Shown: piece after piece, positions 20,114-25,000 of the stretch | Numbering within the stretch: the first letter of the stretch is position 1 | How the letters are laid out: each line of letters begins with the position of its first letter | Assembly: GCF_964340395.1 (NCBI RefSeq) | Contig: NC_135557.1 | Span: forward strand, 5,411,216 to 5,436,215 | DNA length: 25,000 bases | Direction: 5' to 3' | Origin: Glandiceps talaboti | Taxonomy: Eukaryota > Hemichordata > Enteropneusta > Spengelidae | Notes under the pieces: model-generated | Told to the model about the DNA's origin: nothing | Database searches by the model: none | Seen by the model: only the letters and a program-made list of their open reading frames with translations | Position numbers and translations under genes: made by a program

Positions 20114-20292
20114 CACATCGTTAGACCGTCTGGAGGGAGAAATGAAGAGGGTGGTTGAGAGGGGGAGGGTAGTGAGAACGATCGTAATTTTAAAGGAGTT
20201 GGACGTAACAGTTGTCAGTCACATCGTACCGTTAGCAGACCGTCTGGAGCAAAAAATGGGGAGGGTAGTTGAGAGGGGAGGGTAGTGAGAAC
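20114..20292. repeat. Duplicated G-rich segment, about 106-bp period
   Basis: CACATCG..TTAG..ACCGTCTGGAG starts both copies (20114 and 20220). Each continues with AAAATGAAGAGGGT or AAAATGGGGAGGGT, then TTGAGAGGGG and GAGGGTAGTGAGAAC, ending at 20179 and 20292. Copy 2 has an ACCGTTAGC-type insertion. The duplicated part is strongly purine-rich on the plus strand; the spacer between is unrelated. Confidence 0.9.
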
Positions 20293-20548
20293 TTTAGCTT
20301 GGAGACACCACTTGATCTATTAAAAGAAAGACATCAACCTAATTTAGTATGATAATGGCCATGCTGATTTATACGTTGACTCACTTAAATCAATTCTGCT
20401 CATGAAATTGAACAAATAAATACAAGAACACATAAAGGGGTTGACTATACTTCTGTGTCAATTTTCGATGTATTCATAAACCGTTGAAAATGTGAAGTTT
20501 AACAGGAGGCCAGGCTGTTTAACTGACAATAAACAAGCAAATAAACAA
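20293..20548. other. Unique non-coding sequence
   Basis: About 250 bp with nothing recognisable. Confidence 0.5.
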
Positions 20549-20570
20549 GACGACGACGACGACGACGACG

Positions 20571-20602
<32 letters not shown>
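20549..20602. repeat. (GAC)8(AAC)10 trinucleotide repeat
   Basis: Eight pure GAC units (20549-20572) pass directly into ten AAC units (20573-20602). No open frame of note uses them. Confidence 0.97.
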
Positions 20603-20603
<1 letters not shown>

Positions 20604-22399
20604 TGAAAGTAAAAATATCAGCAATATCATGTCAGTGATACACGCGCATGCTCGGGCTAAAAAAATAGAACCTAAAGAATGAAAGTGGCCCTACTTTTTG
20701 GCGGCTTCCTAATTTATTGGCGTTACGTCACCTTCTTCTTTCATCGACATTAACCTCTAAATGTCGTGTCTTTCTCTCCTTCAATCAAATAACTTTTTCA
20801 TAGCTCAATGTTGTCGCTGAGGGCAGTATATACGTGTTTTTAATGTAATATTGAGACGTCCAGACAATATATATGCGGCTTATGTTTCTATGAAATGCAA
20901 TCTCCACAAAACAACAGGTAAATACTGTCTGGCTAGATCGGATCAAACCATTTTGTAATAGGGTATTTTGGGCTATTATGAATCGTTGGTGATAGCCCAA
21001 GTTTGCAATATAATTATCACATGGTTGTTTTCAATGATAGTCGTGGGATACATCTATGTGCTCGTAATGAAATAAACAGCTTAAAGAGACAGACGCTGTA
21101 ATTCCTTTCAGATTTTCCAGTATTTCTTGTTGAATTCTTCACCCAAGTTGTTTTAGCCTGGCTGCTTACTAATATTCTGTTATCTAGTTAAAGGTAAGCC
21201 TAGGCTACAATGATTGCAACCTAGCTCCATTTTATTGAGCTCTAGATGTGTCTTTAAAGTAATTTTTAGCAATTCTACATCGTACGATTTCTCTACAATA
21301 GAGTTATAAATATTAGTATCGGATTTCCGAGAGAACTTCCGTACACCGGGTGAGGAAAGGTGGGGAGGGGAGGGGGACGACCATGTTTAGCACCTAACAT
21401 TGCCCATACAAGACTGAAGCTATCGTTTCAAATGATATTTAGACCCTAACTTTATTTGTTTCCCAGAATTGCTCGTCAACCAGATTTGCCAATTTTTATA
21501 ACGCTATGTTAGAGAAATTGCATTTTGCAAGGTTGCTGTTAACTTTTCTGGGTTCCTAAAACATTCCCCTATACCCCACCCCCACCCCTCATAATGGTAC
21601 TCTGATGTCGACAGAAGTTTATATGCATACCTTAAAGTATCAGTTGTAAACATAATAACAGTGAAAAAGTTGACGCTATCTGTAGAATATTGTCATTGCT
21701 TAATGAATCTTCATGGCTCAATGACACGTTGAAAAATTGGTTGAAAAATCTTTTTCATCGGTCAAGTTTCATGTGTGTACTTTTGTTATTAGTTAAACAC
21801 TTTAAAATGGCTCATATCGTTGAGGTTATGTATGGCGGATAATTGAATCTCATCCTCTCACCCCATAATAGAATGAATTCTTCCCCAATACTGTCCAGAT
21901 GGCTGACCTACGACAACAAACGTCAGGTCACAATGACATCTGTCGTTTTTTATTTCATAAAGTAGGGCATTACCGAGTGCTGGTGCTATACCAATCCGCT
22001 CCAACTTTCGAGGAGTTCGGCAGTGGCAGCATTCACACGACCAGAATGTACATGAATACTAACATGAGTGGAAAATGCGTATTCTCCCTTCCATTGTTCT
22101 ACGCTTTCAGCTTATAGCGCCATTGTATGCATGTCACATGTAGCAACAAAATCTTTTCCGCCATGATGCCATGTCAAAAATTGTGTTTACTCTAAATTTT
22201 AGGCACATCTTAACTTGGTTTTCGACCGAAATGATAAGATAGTGATAGCATATTATGTTAATATGTACAGGTTTGAGATGCTCGATAAAATCACAAACAA
22301 ATTGAACATCCAGCTTCCACATTTTGACGTGTGGTGTAAAGTAACAAATGTAAAGAAAACCATACCTTTCACATTCACTCACAATACTACTCTTTCAAT
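20603..22399. other. Unique non-coding sequence with a G-rich patch
   Basis: GGGG-A-GGGG-A-GGGGG at 21362-21376, with a nearby CCGGGTGAGG (about 21347), could form a G-quadruplex. C-rich sequence on the same strand follows at about 21570-21590. Frames at 20785-21000 (minus), 21899-22117 (plus) and 22134-22382 (minus) show no domain; the plus one starts after CCAGATGG, but nothing else supports it. Confidence 0.45.
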
Positions 22400-22429
22400 C
22401 TATAAATATAGCAAACCCTATAAATATAG
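22400..22429. repeat. Duplicated CTATAAATATAG
   Basis: The 12-mer occurs at 22400-22411 and 22418-22429 with a CAAACC spacer. Each copy contains TATAAATA, a TATA-box-like sequence. Whether either serves a promoter is unknown; no supported exon follows. Confidence 0.6.
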
Positions 22430-23300
22430 TTTGACATTTTGCGGCATTTAAGACGATATCTGCACATCCTGTCTCTGCAGTTTCCAACTTCTTTAGATAG
22501 ACTTCTTTCTGTTTCAGTCTGATTTGATGATAGATTTGGTGGCCCGATAATTTGTGAATACTATATAATTGAACTTGAAGCTGTCTATGCCTTTCTGTTT
22601 GTTCCTTTTTAAATATGCAATAAAGTGTACAGTACATGTAACTGTTAATATAAAATGATAAAACTGCATTCATAATTCTTTATACTGGGGTCAACATAAA
22701 ACGTAAAACCTGAATTAATATATTATTGATTCCAAACCAAGTTTCAGCTCAAGCTTTAAACTTGTCAAACTGTTTACATATGATATTACACCACAATGAA
22801 CAGATACAGTGTTTTTTTTTATAAGTAATTAACTAATTTTCAGTGAATTGTAATGCCAATATAGTTGTTATGTGATGTCAATATGTGTTGTGTAAGTATA
22901 TTTTTACATTCAGTGGCAGTGAATTTTTGATAGCTCACGTTCATTGTTACAATTTTTGTATGAATAGATACCATCTGCAATTTTAGCCAAGTGTCTCTGT
23001 CTCAACTGTATTCGTAGGTTAACATTCTGTCCGATCAGTTTCACTCATTTACTTACTCAATGACCTGCCAATGTCTGTGTTGGTGATCTTAAACCTATCA
23101 TGCATGTAGTTTACTAGTTTATAACGTAGCGGTGAAGGCAGGGCAGTAGTTTTCTTGTTCATACACGGCTCAGTTGTTTATAATTGTCACACATTGCCAA
23201 GTATATTACATTAATAGGAACGACTTAGAAATAGATTTGACAAATTAAGGTATCTCTCAACTTAATGGTTAGGAATGCAAACTTACATAGATTAATCAAA
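22430..23300. other. Unique non-coding sequence
   Basis: The minus frame 22395-22673 (92 codons) has a helix-prone middle but no start context, splice sites or known family, so I do not call it. Nothing else is recognised. Confidence 0.45.
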
Positions 23301-23330
23301 TCACATTACATCACATCACATCACATCAGA
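23301..23330. repeat. (TCACA)6 pentanucleotide microsatellite
   Basis: Six pentamers with two single-base variants (TTACA, TCAGA). Confidence 0.9.
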
Positions 23331-23788
23331 TTCATACGTTTATGTTTTAAATTTGTCCAAGGTTGGTTCCAGATATACAGATAACATGAGTTCTAAAAAA
23401 CTACAGTGTACTTCTAAGTCATGTGTTACATATGTCAATTTTTGTTGATTGATAAATTTTGATCGATTTGTCTATCTACAGTGGTTTGGCTCTACTTGTA
23501 AAATACCTTTTTTTTCCAACAATCAAAAATAAAATTGAAATTAGAAGCACTGCTCTATGACACCACTATACAGGTATATACTGACAAGATTGTTCTTAAC
23601 CATTAACTACTTACTGCGATGATAAATAATAAATTATATATTTATACATTGAGTAATTGATATCCTTAACTTTTCTGTTTCAAGGATTCAAATTTTTTAC
23701 TATAAATGTATTTCTGTGACTTTCTGTACGTGGCAGTACCAATTCTGTTTATAACTTTATGTCTGCGAATTCTGATACAATGCCATCT
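23331..23788. other. Unique non-coding sequence
   Basis: Very A+T-rich, with nothing recognisable. Confidence 0.5.
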
Positions 23789-23930
23789 TTTTATTTGTCA
23801 GCATAGATTGCCTGTAAAAACTGTGTACATTTAGCTATCCCCTTTTATTTGTTGTTAGCATAGATTGCCTGTAAAAACTATGTGATAATGTGTACTTTTA
23901 GCTAGCCCCTTTTAGTTGTTGTTAATAGAC
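23789..23930. repeat. Tandem duplication, 54-67 bp unit, 2.3 copies
   Basis: Both copies carry AGCATAGATTGCCTGTAAAA, a GTGTAC.TTTAGCTA step and a CCCCTTTTA end. Copy 2 has a small insertion (ATGTGATA) and GTTGTT. A third partial copy (TTTTAGTTGTTGTTAATAG) follows. Confidence 0.9.
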
Positions 23931-24498
23931 AAGTGTGGATTAGGATTAATTACTCCTCTAGTAATTCTCGCTTTCTTAAAGTGTAGCACAGTGTGTAACC
24001 GAAGCCCCATTTGAGACTAAAATCAGTGGACAAGATAATTATAAACGTATGTCGAAACAAATTTATCGACGCAGCATAACAGAGGTGGTAGAAATATGGA
24101 CACCGAGACAGTATATTTGTTTCAATTATACCCATACCCCCTCACTAATAGTTTTCATAGTTATTTACATGTTGCAGTTAAAGTGAGAGTTTTACATATT
24201 TATGCATAATTTGTAGATGTGATATTATTCTGTATCACATCATATGATTCATTTTGACGGATTTGTTCTTGTATTATTTCACGTTAACCCATCATGCATC
24301 ATGGACCATAATGTTACAGAATATGGCCACTTAAACTGCAAATGGGATAATTTTTTCAACAAATAACCAAAGATATATTTCCTAAAAATGGTAAATAAAA
24401 AGACATTGTGTCTGTTAATTAGTGGTCAATATTATCTGTAGATAGGTAGTGTAGTAACAAGTTTAAACCTTGGGCCAAAGCTCGACTTTGAATCTGTC
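23931..24498. other. Unique sequence with a 9-bp hairpin
   Basis: GATGTGATA (24216-24224) and TATCACATC (24233-24241) are perfect reverse complements. AATATGGCCACTTAA at 24320-24334 resembles one end of the foldback MITE, but without a partner end. The minus frame 23950-24135 is not supported as a gene. Confidence 0.5.
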
Positions 24499-24700
24499 AC
24501 CATGTTTAAAACTGTGTATTACTGTAGTTGTAACTGGAGTGTCATTTTTTCGATCAAACAACCACAAATATTCACTGAAAGTTGTTGAATACCATTAATT
24601 AGACATTGTACATGTGCATCAGGGTGTACGATATTATGAGTAATTTGTTGAATAACAAAAAATATTCAAAAACATGTCCCACTTGCAGCTTTAATAAGAT
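24499..24700. repeat. Dispersed repeat or paralogous segment, copy B
   Basis: Collinear with 13495-13876 in the same orientation but lacking about 145 bp after the shared AATTAGACATTGTACATG. The frame equivalent to the minus-strand 13273-13560 reading is broken by a stop here. Ends are not defined by inverted repeats or a tail. Confidence 0.6.
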
Positions 24701-25000
24701 AATCTCACTAGTTTTCCTGTGAATAATGATCATATTAAGTTTAATTTCTACATATTACTGCGAAGTATGTTTCTATCGTTATTTAAAAAAAAAAAACATC
24801 TTAACTTTTGAAATGTTTCGTACTTTCAACCATTTTCTTAAAAATCTGTCAGCCATATTTCCTATTCTCTTGTTGAACATTCAGAGTTATTTTCGAAAGT
24901 CGATATATTAACACACTTGTGTTTGCTACTTTTGCTGTATAGTTTGCCGCCTAAAAGCCCCTTGAGAAATTTCAAAACCTTTAAGTGCGAAGCTAAAGTG
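24701..25000. other. Unique non-coding sequence to the window edge
   Basis: An A run lies at about 24785-24796. The short plus frame 24726-24911 has no recognisable domain. Confidence 0.5.

Noticed and set aside
21346-21376. G-quadruplex near a promoter
   Set aside because: G runs are present and noted, but no promoter or transcript start can be supported, so only the sequence feature is reported.
22395-22673. A 92-codon helix-prone minus frame
   Set aside because: No start context, splice signals or family resemblance; probably chance in A+T-rich sequence.

Overview
This window looks like A+T-rich nuclear DNA from a metazoan, most likely a marine invertebrate. The signs are long compound microsatellites (ACAT, GACA, GA/CT, AT, GT), a foldback MITE family, minisatellites, no operon-like coding density and no open frame with a recognisable domain. 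I cannot assign a phylum from the sequence alone. The window reads as intergenic or intronic; no confident protein-coding gene, tRNA, rRNA or CRISPR array is visible.

Layout. 1-2750 is mostly unique sequence with a GACA tract, a perfect 25-bp hairpin and a pair of GGCGGGAAA sites. 2757-4830 holds three compound microsatellites and a G-rich minisatellite of about 36 bp per unit (3053-3215). 5827-6145 is the first copy of a TTAA-bounded foldback element. 7490-8235 is relatively rich in ACGT-core motifs (CRE, CACGTG) and has three spaced GACCTTT elements. 8647-9210 is a seven-block composite microsatellite. 9452-9760 is a decayed tandem repeat. 9760-13270 is largely unique sequence with small inverted repeats.

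13273-13560 (minus) is the most protein-like short open frame. It touches a segment (about 13495-13876) that recurs, internally deleted, at about 24499-24700, so the frame may belong to a dispersed repeat or be a decayed paralogous exon. 16271-16462 follows a strong-looking splice acceptor and is a very tentative exon. 16909-17390 is a long TATG/TAGG/GT microsatellite.

18033-19268 is the densest structured stretch. In order it holds a perfect 32-bp tandem duplication, the second foldback copy (18236-18584), two long (AT)n tracts enclosing an 82-bp island with a hammerhead-ribozyme-like fold on the minus strand, and a 32-bp minisatellite that starts where the second AT tract ends. 20075-20602 has a TTTG tract, a duplicated G-rich segment and a GAC/AAC trinucleotide tract. 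20603-25000 is mainly unique sequence with a G-rich patch, a tandem duplication at 23789-23930 and the second copy of the 13.5-kb segment.

No genes can be seen working together. The window's interest lies in mobile and structural DNA: the foldback family, the ribozyme-like island between AT tracts, the paired segments at 13.5 and 24.5 kb, and an excess of E2F-type nine-mers. I did not find a convincing new multi-gene system.
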